Below are positions 45,725 through 58,421 of a DNA stretch of 64,000 bases, one piece after another. Source of the stretch: Tubiluchus corallicola (Eukaryota > Priapulida > Priapulimorpha > Priapulimorphida > Tubiluchidae); the NCBI GenBank assembly GCA_030141605.1, contig JAQGDQ010000957.1, forward strand, positions 1 through 64,000. Reading direction: 5' to 3'. The position numbers and the translations under genes are program-made. Under the pieces are notes generated by a model, which did not search any database, had not been told where the DNA came from, and was given only the letters and a program-made list of their open reading frames with translations. Within the stretch, counting starts at the first letter, position 1. Each line of letters begins with the position of its first letter.

Positions 45725-45805
45725 TGATAGCTCAAATAGCTCAAATGGAAAAGTATGCGACTTACAATGACAAAGTTCTAGGCTCAAATATTGGTTAATT
45801 CATAA
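45725..45805 (+). repeat. tRNA-derived SINE-like segment, second copy
   Basis: It is the counterpart of 43984-44055 with a duplicated tagctcaaa box and a mutated B box (ggctcaaata). A second shared block (gtcagcataaaaatg and tgtataatttcgg) lies before copy one (43720-43770) but after this copy (45838-45890), so two different repeats are mixed here. A (TA)n run lies at about 45917-45940. Confidence 0.45.
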
Positions 45806-46904
45806 TTACTTAATGAATAAAGTTTTGGTTGTCTCTTGTCAGCATAAAAATGCATGTATAAGAGCTATATATATTGTATAATTTCGGGTTGTATATAAAC
45901 TTTAAACTTTATACTATATATATATATATATATATATATAGTAAGATTCCTTTGCTGAATAATATATCTTTTTATTACTTTTTTAAAGTACGAAAGCTTT
46001 TTAAGGCATGTAATTTTGTTCAATTGTATAATTATCGTGTGTTGACTTGCTCAGACATTGAAGCGCCTACGATCAGCGATGAGTTTGCTCGGTTGAATAT
46101 GAAGTAAGTTAAGTTACTATGCACCTTAGACAATGTAATTATTATGGTATTATACACTTTAGACTATTTTAGACTATGTATCTTAGTTCTAAGGGTTCTG
46201 TGAATGATATGGGCCTTGGTAAGAGTTCGGCATACACTTCAAAGAGTAGAATTTTCAAGGCCTAATGAGTAGGCCTATTTGTTAACCCACCGTGGACCAT
46301 TTGTACTTTGGATCAACGTTTTTATGTCACTTCCGTTTCCGGTACACGTAGTTTTTGCGGGTAGAACGACCAACGCTGAGGACAAAACAGGCTTAATAAT
46401 TTACGACTAATTTTAATACACAGCAAAATGTTATATGACAGATGAGGTGTTAATATTTTGTCGTTGCACAAAAAATACATAATTGTGAACGCGCCTTAAT
46501 AACAGCAGCAATAGATAACACCGCGTCACTTCAAACATGCAATCTCCCAGTGAGTTTTGCTTTTAAAAGCCTCTTAATAAAGTTACAGACTATAGGAGAA
46601 ACATGTTCAATAGAAATGGACATTATGACTTTAAGATGAGCTCAAGGCGAGAAAATAACTCAATTCCGAAGCGGTTTAGCGAAGACAAAAATCCAATAAT
46701 CGTATTTGCTTTGGCTTCTTGCTTCGACTGTTCTGCTGCTTCAAATCTAATGCATAATTTACGATCATTCGAATAACAGCTGTAAAACTGGATTACATCG
46801 TAAAATAATAAATACGACGTTCAGGAATTTTTGTTATAGGATAAGTGTAGCACTCAAGAGCTGGCTTTGAAGGGCAGTGGGTATTAGTTTTTTATCGTGA
46901 AAAA

Positions 46905-47215
46905 TAAAAAAAGTTTATAGTTAAAAACAACACAACTTTATTAAAACTTTTACTTTAAAAAGTTAAAATCCTGTCAAACGTTTCGACTAGCTGCTGTTGT
47001 CATCATCAGTAGTAAATTTATTAACGTGCAATCAGTCTATATAGGCAGAGCCTATTATGCACGAATTAAGTAGTTAACAGAAGCCAAATAAATGCGCAGA
47101 CCAGGAAGGAAATTGATACAGTAACTTGAGCACTAATTATGTACTTACAAAAGCCAAATAGGTAATGATTAAGCAGACCAGTAGAAAAGAAATTGATACA
47201 ATAACAAATAGCTAA
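46905..47215 (+). repeat. Dispersed repeat R2, uninterrupted copy
   Basis: This copy runs through the point where the 19965-20880 copy is split by the 5S-headed SINE, and has the sequence ataggcagagcctattatg at that point. It therefore serves as the empty site for that insertion. Confidence 0.75.
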
Positions 47216-48290
47216 CTGATTGAAAATAGAGTTAAAGAAATTGAACTGTTTTGTACATTAAGAGAAGGCTTATTAGGTTACATAGATAAAATTTCTTTTA
47301 TTAATAAGTTCTAGTTATTTGTAGCTCTGGTCACAATGCTGAAATTATTAAAATCAGCTTTGTGGTCAGAGGCACAAAAAAGGCACAATAAAAATGCCTT
47401 TGTACAGTAGACTTTATCAGTTTCTTAAAAATGAAAAATGTTACTTGTACTAAGCATACGTTATATAAATACACTTGACATTTCTGGGTAATATGTAGGC
47501 TATCCTATAATGTCTGCAGACTAACGGTACAGGCACTTCCGAAAATGAGCTATAGTTACGCATTTCTTCTCAATGCCTCTATACCAATAGAATATAATAT
47601 TGCTGCGCCTATACTATTCAGACACCACGTACGAATAGGCTGCTTAACAATGATACAGTACTATATATTTCTTGTTTTTAGTCTGTTTTGCCAAATTTTT
47701 GAAATTTTTGTACGCGTGTTGTGTGTTTCTTGTTAACACGCCGTTAGATATAAAAAAGACAGAGAAATGGGAGGTTGCTGGTGACAGGAAGACATGGACT
47801 AAAGGGATTGCAAGAGTCATGCCAGTAACTCCATAACGAAGACGATACAACTGGTCAAAAGTCAAGCGGTACAACTTACCTCAGTTTCACAAAACCTAAT
47901 TTTTTATGTACTGTAACAGTAGCAGCGATAATAGTAAAAAAATTTATTTGCTTTTAAAAATACCGACAATCAGGAGAGTCGGCGCTAATTCATGCTAGCA
48001 CATAATTAATTAAATAATAAAAAATATTATGACATTACAAATTTGTGACAAACAAAGCCATTTGTAAGACAATTGTGTTGAAGCATTACAGGAGGCTTGT
48101 TTATAAAAGTTATTTCTAAAACAAAAATTAGAGCTTTTTTAGTGTTTTTGTTCCAACAAATACGGCGTAACATTTAAGAAATATTATGCACTTATAGTGA
48201 AATACAAAAAGTAATCTTGGATTTCTATGGTTTAATTTCTGTGCTCCTATTTACTTTTTCTCTTGACAATAAAAACTTTGATTCAGTCCT

Positions 48291-48670
<380 letters not shown>

Positions 48671-50545
48671 TAAAATTTATATAGCGTTCAAATATATAAA
48701 AATACTCAGTTGCGATTTACAACCAAAGATTTTACAAAAACCTAAAATAAATCATAAAACTATACACGCTATAACTTCATGAAGAAAAACTTTTAAAAAT
48801 TTAAATTAAAAAATCAATATAAAACCTAGTTAGCAAAACGCAGGCAAAATTAATTTCCAGTTCAATTCCATATTCTAATTTAAAAAGACGTGTCTTGATC
48901 AATTTTTTAAATGGAATAATGTACGACTAATTATATTATGAACGGTACTAATGTTCATTGGAAGGCGTTATATATTCCAAACAGTAGAAGCGGCGTGGGA
49001 AAAGGCACGTAAAGTTTTTCTTATAACTTTACGTGCAGATATTATAGATACTTCTCTATTTTCTTCTAGATGTCTCAGCAGCTTTTCAGCTGGCTTCATT
49101 GCAAATCTGTTTTCATGACTGCAATTAAGCCAGTTGTGTGGCTTCGTAAATATTTCACTGGGTTAAATTACAATGTCAGTTTGGCATGAATAATTAACTA
49201 ACTGCAGAGCGCTTCCGTACTGACAACATCGCTGAAGATGTTCCTTCTGGAGGAATTTAATGCCGAGAATTGCTTTGATAAATCGACTGAAATTGAAAAA
49301 AGTAGGTCTCATTTATAGATTTTATTGGCTAGCGCAGCAAATGGTTTGCAAATTTAGATGTTTAAAATTCAACAGGAATTCCTAATGGATTCTCGAAAAC
49401 ATAATGATGGAGTAAACAGGCAAAAACTTCTTAGCGGCAATTGCTGCACAAATCAGCAGATCTTGGCGAAGTCTGAACTAATCACAGATGCAAGCGTCTG
49501 TCGTACGCCTACAGATAGAATTCGTTTAAGGCTTGAAGAGAATTAAACCTTGATTAGATCGATAAATGGTTAATTGAATCAGTGAATAGTCCAAATAATT
49601 ACTTCGGAGCCGGCTATACTCCACTAGAATGTCAATTAACTTGTGGTTTCTGAAACTTGTAATACTTTAAACCCACTGATATAATTTTGTAAGTGAAACA
49701 CCTGCACCACCGCCCACAGCAAAGTTAATTTCCTCGGGTATTATCTTTACAAGCCAGTGAGTCTAGAGATTGTGGCCTTTATTTGTGGCGATGATAAGTT
49801 TGGATTACTGACTGACTTTACCGAGATTCCTTTGTTGAAAATTTGCATTATAATAGCCGATAGTGATAAATGAGAGTCGTCATCGGACGGAAGCAGTTTT
49901 CCGCACAATTAGAAAAGCAAATTATTCGGGAGAAACGATTTTAGACGCCCTTGTCCACTGAAAATGGACGTATGTGTGAAATTATGGACATGGAGCGTGT
50001 GTAACTCTTGAGTGTGATTTCTCTTGCTTTTATAGCATCTGTTAAACAAAAATAGAGAAAACTCTGAATTTCTATATTCTACTATTGAATTGATTTGATA
50101 CGCTACACCCAACGGAGCAACAGCGAAAGGTTATCAAAGCTTATTAGTTATGTTAACTACCTCCTGATTTCATTACTGACGTGCATCTAGTCTTGATTTC
50201 TAGCAGTTAGGTAACTGAAACTTATTCACCGTCTGTTAGCAAAGTAGAATAAAATTTCATGTAGAACTTTCGACGACATACTTTGTCTCTTCTATAAACT
50301 ATCAGTCCGTACATTTGAACATCTCAATTTTAAACTAGTTGGTTTGATTTGAGTTAGTTTCACGGCACACGTGTTTTCAACGTTTCTTCTTATAATATCA
50401 ATTATTCTCATTTCTGTGTAACAAAGTATTATTAGTTTCTTATCACCTGTATTTATCTTTATGCACTTATTTTATTGTCGATGAAGACTAGCACAAATGC
50501 TAATGTTTGTCGTTGTAAAAACCGACTTTAATGTTTGTTTGTTTG

Positions 50546-50680
50546 CATGTATGTATGTATGTATGTATGTATGTATGTATGTATGTATGTATGTATGTAT
50601 GTATGTATGTATGTATGTATGTATGTATGTATGTATGTATGTATGTATGTATGGGAGTATGTATGTATGTATGTATATCT
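50546..50680. repeat. (ATGT)n tetranucleotide array
   Basis: About 30 units of atgt with a single gggagt interruption near 50652. Met-Tyr-Val-Cys frames in several phases come from the repeat. Confidence 0.95.
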
Positions 50681-51256
50681 GCAGTTACAGAAATATGTAG
50701 TTGACAAACATAATTTAAGCCTACATGTTTTTATATAGTGCGGCCCATTGCAAGTCAGAAACCAGCACTTAGCAGCAGGGTCTACTAGTAATGTTAAATG
50801 GCTATGGCAAGACCAGGACCTAGGTTGTTAGCAAAAATATTTTTAAGATCATTGAGTCGACAGCAGTGTGTTAGTTATGTTTGCAGCTGTGCACCTTCCC
50901 TATCAGTAGAGAAATTGCTAGCGGCAGTACACGATATGAAAACACCAAGAAGCAGTCTTTTTTCGCCAACCTTTATTTACCAGGCCCCGGGCTGCTTAAC
51001 TTCATAGTCAACCGCGATCCACCCTTTCTCCGTCATATATAGGCTGTATGTATCGTCAAACTTGGAGTAAAGAATTATGGTGCGAACTGAATCATATAGT
51101 CATAGGAATAAATATTTTCTTTCATGTAGCTAGTTCTATGTGTTCCGGTGGATTTTTCGTTACATGTTGTCTGTCAATTTATACGAGTTTTTTAATGAAA
51201 ACTCAATTTTTGAGCAATATTAACACTGCTTAAATAGTGAGGAGTGTACAGCAATA

Positions 51257-51737
51257 CAGTAAACTCTACATAACTCAAATCCGACCGGATCGAAAAAAAT
51301 GAGTTAGGCGATGTTGAGCAATTCTCAGCATAGAAACTCTAAACCCCTCCTCCAAACGTCGAGCTAAAAAGAAGGCAGAAAGTCAACCCTTCAATACATA
51401 AACGACGAGATTTGATGACAATCTGCATAAAGAATAACAAATTATGTAGTCAAACACGATTTTTTTACGTTACACAAAGACACGTACACAACATTGTTAA
51501 ACAACATGACAGTGGGGCTATTAATCCCGGAGAAAATAATCGGGAGGGCGCGATTTATAAGACATCAGAATTTTCCCGGAAGACGATACTGCTTTTGAGT
51601 TGTACGAAACTTTTTCTTTTTCAAGAGTGTAAATTGCATTTATGCGTTAGGCAAAGTAAATTACATTTATTTTGATTAAATGGGCCATAGTTCATTATTT
51701 GAGTTAGGCGAAATTTTGAGTTACCCGGAGTTTACTG
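51257..51737. mobile_element. pogo-like MITE (CAGTAAACTC ends)
   Basis: A 481-bp unit begins cagtaaactctacataactc and ends with the complementary ttgagttacccggagtttactg, flanked by TA on both sides. TA duplication and CAGT..ACTG termini fit the Tc1/mariner-pogo group. Subterminal gagttaggcga motifs recur at both ends. The internal frame (51412-51675) has no transposase resemblance. Confidence 0.7.
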
Positions 51738-51739
51738 TA

Positions 51740-52507
51740 GTACCCTCCTAGTTGAAAAATGGATACTTACACGTCCTAACCCGGTTGTGATTTAGTCAAT
51801 GGTTGTTTCAAATCGTCTACGTCAATGATATCATTTATCTTGGTATTAAAGTCAGCTTCATTTCCCGAATCCTCGCCGATTTAAGGAAGTTATTTGTCAC
51901 AGGGGAAACACAGTTCGATATTCACTGGCGTGCCCGCTGTCTTGATGTGGCGCGTCGTTTATTATAGACGGTGCGGCCCGGGACGAGTATTACTTTAACG
52001 ATGATGGATGATTCGTGTGACTATGACGGCAAGATTGACGATGATCAGAAGTGAAAATCGCCGCTCCGGAACAGGGTTTTGGCGTTCCCTTTTCATTCTG
52101 ATGCGAATTTTGTAATTTGCCAAATGTCCAGGCTGATATTTATCATTTTAGCCTGCAGCGAAAGTAAAAAGCGTGTTGAAATAAGAAGAAGCAACAAGCA
52201 AAGCATAATTTTACCGCATTAATTTCAAAAATCAATAAGTAGCAAATGGATTTACGTGGAAAGTTTGGGTGTACGTCACACATTTTGGTTATTATTAAAC
52301 TAAAATTGAATTAAAAACGCGACTGCCTTTCTCAGTCCAATAAAGAGTTTCATAGCGGTAACGACGTGTGATAATTTTTGGGTGATATATGGTGCAAGAC
52401 GTATGCGGCACCATCCATTGAATAAAGACATTTCAGACTGGTGTATTTTAATTAAAATGTGTGCTGGTGGTCAGAATTCGAATTGATAACTGTGTTTTTT
52501 CTTTCAG
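51740..52507. other. Region upstream of the LRRN-like gene
   Basis: This should include promoter or 5'UTR intron of the receptor gene. A clear acceptor (gtttttt-ctttcag) ends at 52507. No TATA box or first exon could be identified with confidence. Confidence 0.4.
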
Positions 52508-52536
52508 AAATTGTGACTCAGAGGAGACGCTAAAGT

Positions 52537-52562
52537 ATGCAAAGAGGAAAATGAAGAGTTAA
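52537..52562 (+). promoter_or_regulatory. Two overlapping upstream mini-ORFs in the LRRN-like 5'UTR
   Basis: ATG at 52537 opens a 5-codon frame ending TGA (52554), and ATG at 52551 opens a 3-codon frame ending TAA (52562), 7 bases before the main start. Such uORFs can lower translation of the main frame. Their use here is inferred only. Confidence 0.45.
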
Positions 52563-52568
52563 TCCAAA

Positions 52569-54632
52569 ATGAGATGTCTAAAGTTGTCGTTTTTCTCGCT
52601 GCTCTTAATCGCGGTCTTTGGCTTGTCCAGGTGTGAAGAAACCCCGTGGAATGTTACCTGTCCAGCAGGCTGCACCTGCACCATTACAGAATCAGTCAGA
52701 TTGTATAGAAATATGAAAACCGTCAACTGTGCTTTTCAAGAAAAGGCTGTTGTTCCAGAGGGAATACCGTGGGACAGTGAGGTCCTCATTGCGAGAGGTA
52801 ACTATATTCGCAACGTTTCTGTGCTGTTAACTAAGCTCACGCAGATGAAAGAGCTGGATCTCTCGCAGAACAACGTAACACTTTCACGACGGGATGCCTT
52901 TCAGAACTTACACGACGTTGAATTTCTGGACCTGAATAATAATAAAATCAACACTTTACGCAGAGGAACGTTCAGAGAATGTGAGAATCTTCGTGATTTG
53001 TTAATATCCTACAACAAGGTTAAAGTGATCGAAGACGGTGCATTCGAAAGGTTGGTCAGTTTGGAAAGGCTGACTCTGACTGATAATGAAATAGACTGGC
53101 TTAATCCAGAGTGGTTTAAAGACTTACATAGTTTAACTACATTACTTTTGTCTAACAATAAGTTGGTGAGAATTAAAGACCAAGTGTTTTTAAACCTGAG
53201 AAACTTAAACAGGTTATCGCTGTCGGGAAACAGAATTCAGCGAATAGAGAATAAAGGGTTTGCGGGTTTGCCAAATTTAAAATTTTTATATTTAGATGAA
53301 AACAAATTGGAAGATGTACCAGGAATTGCATTGGAAGCACTGAGTAAGATAAACGTCATAACGTTTGACAAGAATCCAATGCGACAGATAAAACCGTTTG
53401 CTTTCCAAAAGCTGCAAGTGGCTGAACTGAATCTAAATGAAATGCCACTTCTTAATGAAATACACAAAGACACATTTATTAATCTCGATAAACTCGTAAT
53501 CCTTCAAATGCACGACAATCCAAATCTGGTTTATATTAATCCAGAAGCATTCCGTCTGATAGGAAACCTATCGAATCTGTTCATACATAACAATAAACTG
53601 ATAGGATTAGAACAGTTGATGTTTCGGACTCTTCCGTCTCTCTCGTTGGTAAGTTTTTACGGAAATCCGGTCCGTTGTGACTGCAGTGCCCTTTGGTTGA
53701 GTTTATTATTACACGATAATAAAACCAGTAACTTATTTATGGAACCAAATCGTATAGTATGTGAGACACCAATGAGATACAAGTCAAGGACGTTGTACGA
53801 GTTAAGATCCAACGAAGACATTGCTTCAGTATGTGCGCCATACATTGTGCCAATGTTTAACAAAACTTTCAACATTCGTCTGGGTGACAGACTCGAGTTG
53901 CCGTGCCATGCATTTGGATTTCCTAAATCAGAAATCCACTGGCTGAAACCTGATGGTAGCATCATTGACTCTTCTGTCGTCAAGGGCAGAATCAAGGTCA
54001 AAAGTGATTCAACTTTAGTCATACAATCAGCAGAATCCAAGGATAGGGGCACGTACACGTGCGTGGCTGTCAACAGTGAAGGCAGTGATACCAAGTCCGC
54101 CCACGTTGCCATCAAAAACATTAATGTGCAGATTTTCCCACTAGGTGTCTCTGCGACATTTATAACAGTAGTGTGGAATGGGACTGATGCACTGAGCATC
54201 CCACGTTACCAGATCATGCACCGCATGTCACCAACAAGCAATTCGCTCAACGGTTCGGAGAAGTTTCACGCTGCTCCCATTTCCATTCCGATGCGTCGCT
54301 ACACCATTGATCATCTGGTCCCCAACACGGACTACGAAATCTGCATCTCTTATCAGCAGAATAACTTCAACATCAAAATCGCCTGCACCAAAGTCAGAAC
54401 CAAGGACGTCGACTTTCTCATGAGCGGCATCCGACGGACGAGTAATGTGGCAGTCGGGATCACGTTAGGCATTGTGGTTGTGATGATATGTTTCATCTGC
54501 CTTACCACGTGTGCGGCTAAGAAGTACAGGCAGAGAAAATACTTTGATCCTGCTGTTAGTTATGTAGATACAATGTCTAATATTCCGCTAGAAAATCTCT
54601 ACAGTCCGCTCATGTCTAACATAAATGCGTGA
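52569..54632 (+). CDS. LRRN: LRR-Ig-FN3 transmembrane receptor, LRRN/NLRR-like
   Basis: A single-exon frame of 687 residues. In order: signal peptide (1-22), LRR N-cap (CPAGCTC, 31-37), about ten leucine-rich repeats (95-365), LRR C-cap (NPVRCDC 366-372 with Cys398 and Cys422), one Ig C2-type domain (about 424-515; Cys446, Trp458, DRGTYTC ending at Cys498), an FN3 domain (518-612), a transmembrane helix (about 626-648) and a 37-residue cytoplasmic tail. The domain order, length (vertebrate LRRNs are about 710) and local matches such as LNEMPLLNEI, NPNLVYINPEAF and FMEPNRIVC point to the LRRN family, neuronal surface proteins linked to adhesion and receptor signalling. The tail has a YSPL motif of the YxxL/I sorting type. 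An upstream acceptor at 52507 indicates a 5'UTR intron. Slit/LINGO/AMIGO-type proteins are less likely because of the FN3 domain and the C-cap matches. Confidence 0.9.
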   Translation: MRCLKLSFFSLLLIAVFGLSRCEETPWNVTCPAGCTCTITESVRLYRNMKTVNCAFQEKAVVPEGIPWDSEVLIARGNYIRNVSVLLTKLTQMKELDLSQNNVTLSRRDAFQNLHDVEFLDLNNNKINTLRRGTFRECENLRDLLISYNKVKVIEDGAFERLVSLERLTLTDNEIDWLNPEWFKDLHSLTTLLLSNNKLVRIKDQVFLNLRNLNRLSLSGNRIQRIENKGFAGLPNLKFLYLDENKLEDVPGIALEALSKINVITFDKNPMRQIKPFAFQKLQVAELNLNEMPLLNEIHKDTFINLDKLVILQMHDNPNLVYINPEAFRLIGNLSNLFIHNNKLIGLEQLMFRTLPSLSLVSFYGNPVRCDCSALWLSLLLHDNKTSNLFMEPNRIVCETPMRYKSRTLYELRSNEDIASVCAPYIVPMFNKTFNIRLGDRLELPCHAFGFPKSEIHWLKPDGSIIDSSVVKGRIKVKSDSTLVIQSAESKDRGTYTCVAVNSEGSDTKSAHVAIKNINVQIFPLGVSATFITVVWNGTDALSIPRYQIMHRMSPTSNSLNGSEKFHAAPISIPMRRYTIDHLVPNTDYEICISYQQNNFNIKIACTKVRTKDVDFLMSGIRRTSNVAVGITLGIVVVMICFICLTTCAAKKYRQRKYFDPAVSYVDTMSNIPLENLYSPLMSNINA

Positions 54633-55062
54633 GTTCGCCATCAGAAGTAAAAACTATGTTTCAATCTAACAGAATGTAAGAAATAGTAAAGTTTGATACT
54701 CATGTCAACATGTACACGAGTTCGTTACCACACTTGGCTGAAATTTTATAAACACTTGTATATATTCTAAAGCTCGGTCATCAAAGTTTTAACACTATTG
54801 TGGAGATTAGGAGCCAATGTGGTTCATCTCGGATATGTAATTTTTGTAGCTAAAGTGACAGCATTTTATGTTTAACATGTATAGAACTCTCAATCCCAGA
54901 ATCCCGGACAGAATTTTCAATCCATGGCTACTGGGGTATTTACCAAAAGTGTAACTAGGCTGTAGTCTAGGGTAATGGGTGCCAGATTACATAAGCGCCA
55001 CATAACAAACAAGCGTCCACACCACAAGTAGTTGTGTAGCCTGCGTAGATATAAGCACTATA

Positions 55063-55068
55063 AATAAA
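55063..55068 (+). terminator. Candidate polyadenylation signal of the LRRN-like gene
   Basis: An AATAAA lies 431 bases after the stop codon. It is the first canonical signal on this strand that I noticed; the real 3'UTR may be longer. Confidence 0.4.
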
Positions 55069-55069
55069 G

Positions 55070-58000
55070 TTCTATAAACAGGAATGACCACTTAGGTTCT
55101 AGGTAATACATGTATGACAGTACTACTAAAACATCACATGTAACTGTGATGGTACATAAATAACCAAAAATCCATAACAGAGATGGGTGAAACTGATCCA
55201 TTGGTATAGGGAGTCGTCATGTTCTAATACGCCCCTGCAGGATCCCGAGATCAGTGTAGAAAACAAAACCCACCAAAACGACTCATGATATCTAATTAAA
55301 AACGATTTAATTAGGCAAGTTGGGCTTATTTTAAAATGTTTACCAATCACTACATTTATACCATCTGTTGTAACCGTTGTAACATGTATGTACGTAGTTT
55401 ATCGACAAAAATATTTGCATTTACAACAAAATTAATTAATGGAGTAAACACTTTAATTTTCTTTGTACAATACTACACGTCACTCAACCTTCTTAATTAA
55501 AAAAAATGGTAAACTGGTTGTAACAATAATCGTAATCATATTCAGTTAATATTCTGGCATAAATTTCAGGAGATTCGTAAGTTTTAAAAATGAATTTACA
55601 TGAAGTACAACAAAAGCTAAAAACTACGTTTTTGTAAGTTTTAAAATTTTCTTTCAGAACGTTTTCGTAACAGTAATTTACATGGTTTGGTTATACTAGG
55701 TTTATTCGCATGTGTTACATTTCTATTCCACGAATAAGATCCCGGGGTTAGTCTCGATTCTGTCGCTGATATACCGAGATTAGAATTAATCCTGGGACAG
55801 AGGGCCATAAACATGTAGCATAAAAATGTGAGATCATGTATTCGCATTGACATTAGGATAGAACATTATATTATTAGGACTGTTTCTTTGTATTACGTAT
55901 TTTTAATAGTCAATAGCTAAGTCTGTGACTGTAAAGTTCAGATATGTAAAGAAAAGGATCAAAATGGCACTGTTGTAAAGGATTTTTAGATGAGGCTAGT
56001 CAGAAATGTAATTTTATTATTGCGTGACATTTTATTATTTTTATAATAATTTCTTGATGTTTATTTGCATGCTTGTTGTATACTTTTCTGAACTTTGTAA
56101 AATAATGCTGCACTGTTCGCGTAGCAGTGCCATCTATGGAAAGGTAAGCGAAATAAATTAACTACACAGTGAATGCCCAATGCATATAAAATGAACTGCA
56201 TATAGGTGTATCAGCGCCTTCTATGGGCAGATAAGTAAAACGAGTCACTAATAAATGTAATTGTCACTTATTTTGTCAAAATTTTTTAGGTAAACTGTGG
56301 TGAGTACGATATACAAGTTATTATTTCTTGTACAAAGAATGTTAAAATAGTTACAAGGCAAAACTATAGCACAGACACACAAACGTTTTTATTAAGCTTA
56401 CACAAGATAATGTTTTTCAAGAAAATTATAGCCACAGATGACATCGTTTATAGTAAACCATTCTAGTCAATTTGTGTATTCATGTGATTACAATGAATGA
56501 TCTCGACTATATTCGTAATTCGCATATTAAAATAACGTTTACTTGATTAACTGTTTGTTATTCGCTTTGTTTGAAATCTTTAGGGTTTAAATAGCGACCG
56601 ACTGTAAAATCAGTGAAACTCTACTCGCTCAAGCAAAGCCGGGTCATGACCTTTTGGGGCCACTAGGCTAATGATATATTAGGCCCATTTAGACGAAGCC
56701 ACCCTCTAACATGTCCACATTCGTCATGAATATTTCTTACTTGTGATACATTTTAGCGACATTTGCATAGTTTGAAGTAAACTTATTGCACTATATAAAG
56801 TAGAATATCTATCTTTTATTTGTCAATAAGATATCCTTTAAGAAATACCACTATCTTACTATTTATTGCAAGCCAAACACACACATATTTGAACACAACC
56901 GTATATATTGAAAAAAAACAGTTTTTTTACCAAATGTTACCAAAACTTGAGGATTCCCTAACCTTGAGGGGTCCTAGGCTGTAGCCTATGTTAGCCTATA
57001 GAATGATCCAGTTATACATGTAGAACGACAACATTTGCAGCTTCGTTGCTCTTTAAAAGCATAAAGAGATTCTCTGACACGAAGAGAACAGCATTTTGCC
57101 ATAAAAATTTCAACCGGGGGCATATTAAACTTCAGAAGGAAATAAAAAGTGAATTTTATGACGGTGCAAAATTAAAACGGCTCACGTGTAGGCAATGGCC
57201 TGCACACAAATTTATTACAGCAAAAGTCTAGACCTAAAGTAATTAAGTATAAGTCAGCAAATGAATAATCACATAAAAATGAATGACTGACTGCACGAAT
57301 GAATAATGAAGTGAATCAGGAAATGAACGAATAAAAAATAAACCCTACATGAATTAAAAGTCCTATGGATTTTCGTTTTCTAAAATGTCATTTTAAAATG
57401 AACATATCTTATAAACTCATTTGCTCTAATCTAAACGACTAAAAATTGTTTTTCTAAAGAAATCTAGGCGTGGATGTTTTGCTGTCCATTTCGAGCAGCT
57501 TATAAATATTTGTCGTAAAAAACTGTGCCTTTAAGACCAACGATGTCATAAAGCCGCCACCAACTCAAGTCAATAAAACATGTGCACACAAAAATTTTTG
57601 GAAAACAAACGATAAATACAAGTGCAATCAATCATTGTAACGCTTCCTACATTAAACTTACAAACATTTACAAGCCGGCTGACTCATAGAGGGTCGGATG
57701 AATTGACGGACAGAAAGACAGATGGACAGAAATGGCTCTGATATGTTTTAAATAATTATCCGAGGCACCATGGTACTAAGTTTCGTCTTCGCTACATCAG
57801 TACTATAGGAGGAGACAGATAATGAAGAGAGAAGGATACTAATTTCATAAGTTTTTCGATCAATGCTAGATAACCGTGCACAACTAAAGCCTAGACACCA
57901 CCAATTGCGCAAGTTTGGTTAAAACTGAGTCAGTAGTTTCTCTGAAGTAAGGTGAACAAACAGGCTGACAGGCAGTCAGGCAAACAGACAAGCAGACTGA

Positions 58001-58200
58001 CAGACAGAGAATACTGGAGGCTGAGAATAAGGGGCCGTGAAAATGAGTGAAAACCAATGTAATCTGGTAGTCTAAATTGGCTGAGTTGAGCCCTGGAACG
58101 AAAATTTTAACGCAGTGAGCGCATGCTTGGATTGTTGCTGTTACTCAAGCGGAAAGGTGAACGAACATTCACAGAAAATTGGTCACCGTTTTAATCTCGC
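55070..58200. other. Intergenic stretch, nothing firmly recognised
   Basis: No exon or RNA gene is seen. Two imperfect copies of an agcagtgccatctatgg-like phrase occur near 56125 and 56210, and acagacaga-type simple sequence lies at 57700-58010. Frames at 55126-55350 (-) and 57046-57231 (+) are not recognisable. Confidence 0.4.
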
Positions 58201-58421
58201 CTGTCGTCAATAATTTTATAACCGCGACTGTCTCTCCATTGTGACTATAGGTGAACTGAACGTGTGTTTTAATGAACTGTTGAACGATTAATTGTGCACT
58301 AATTAAGATCTGGTTTACAACGGTAAACACGGAAGTGGTTATATGACTGGATTAAAACATAGTATAGCTCGCGAACCTCTGCAGCTATTGAACAGCTACG
58401 TGAGGTGGAAGTGCATAAAAT

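Noticed and set aside
53657-54199. 180-residue minus-strand frame
   Set aside because: It is the antisense shadow of the LRRN-like coding exon.
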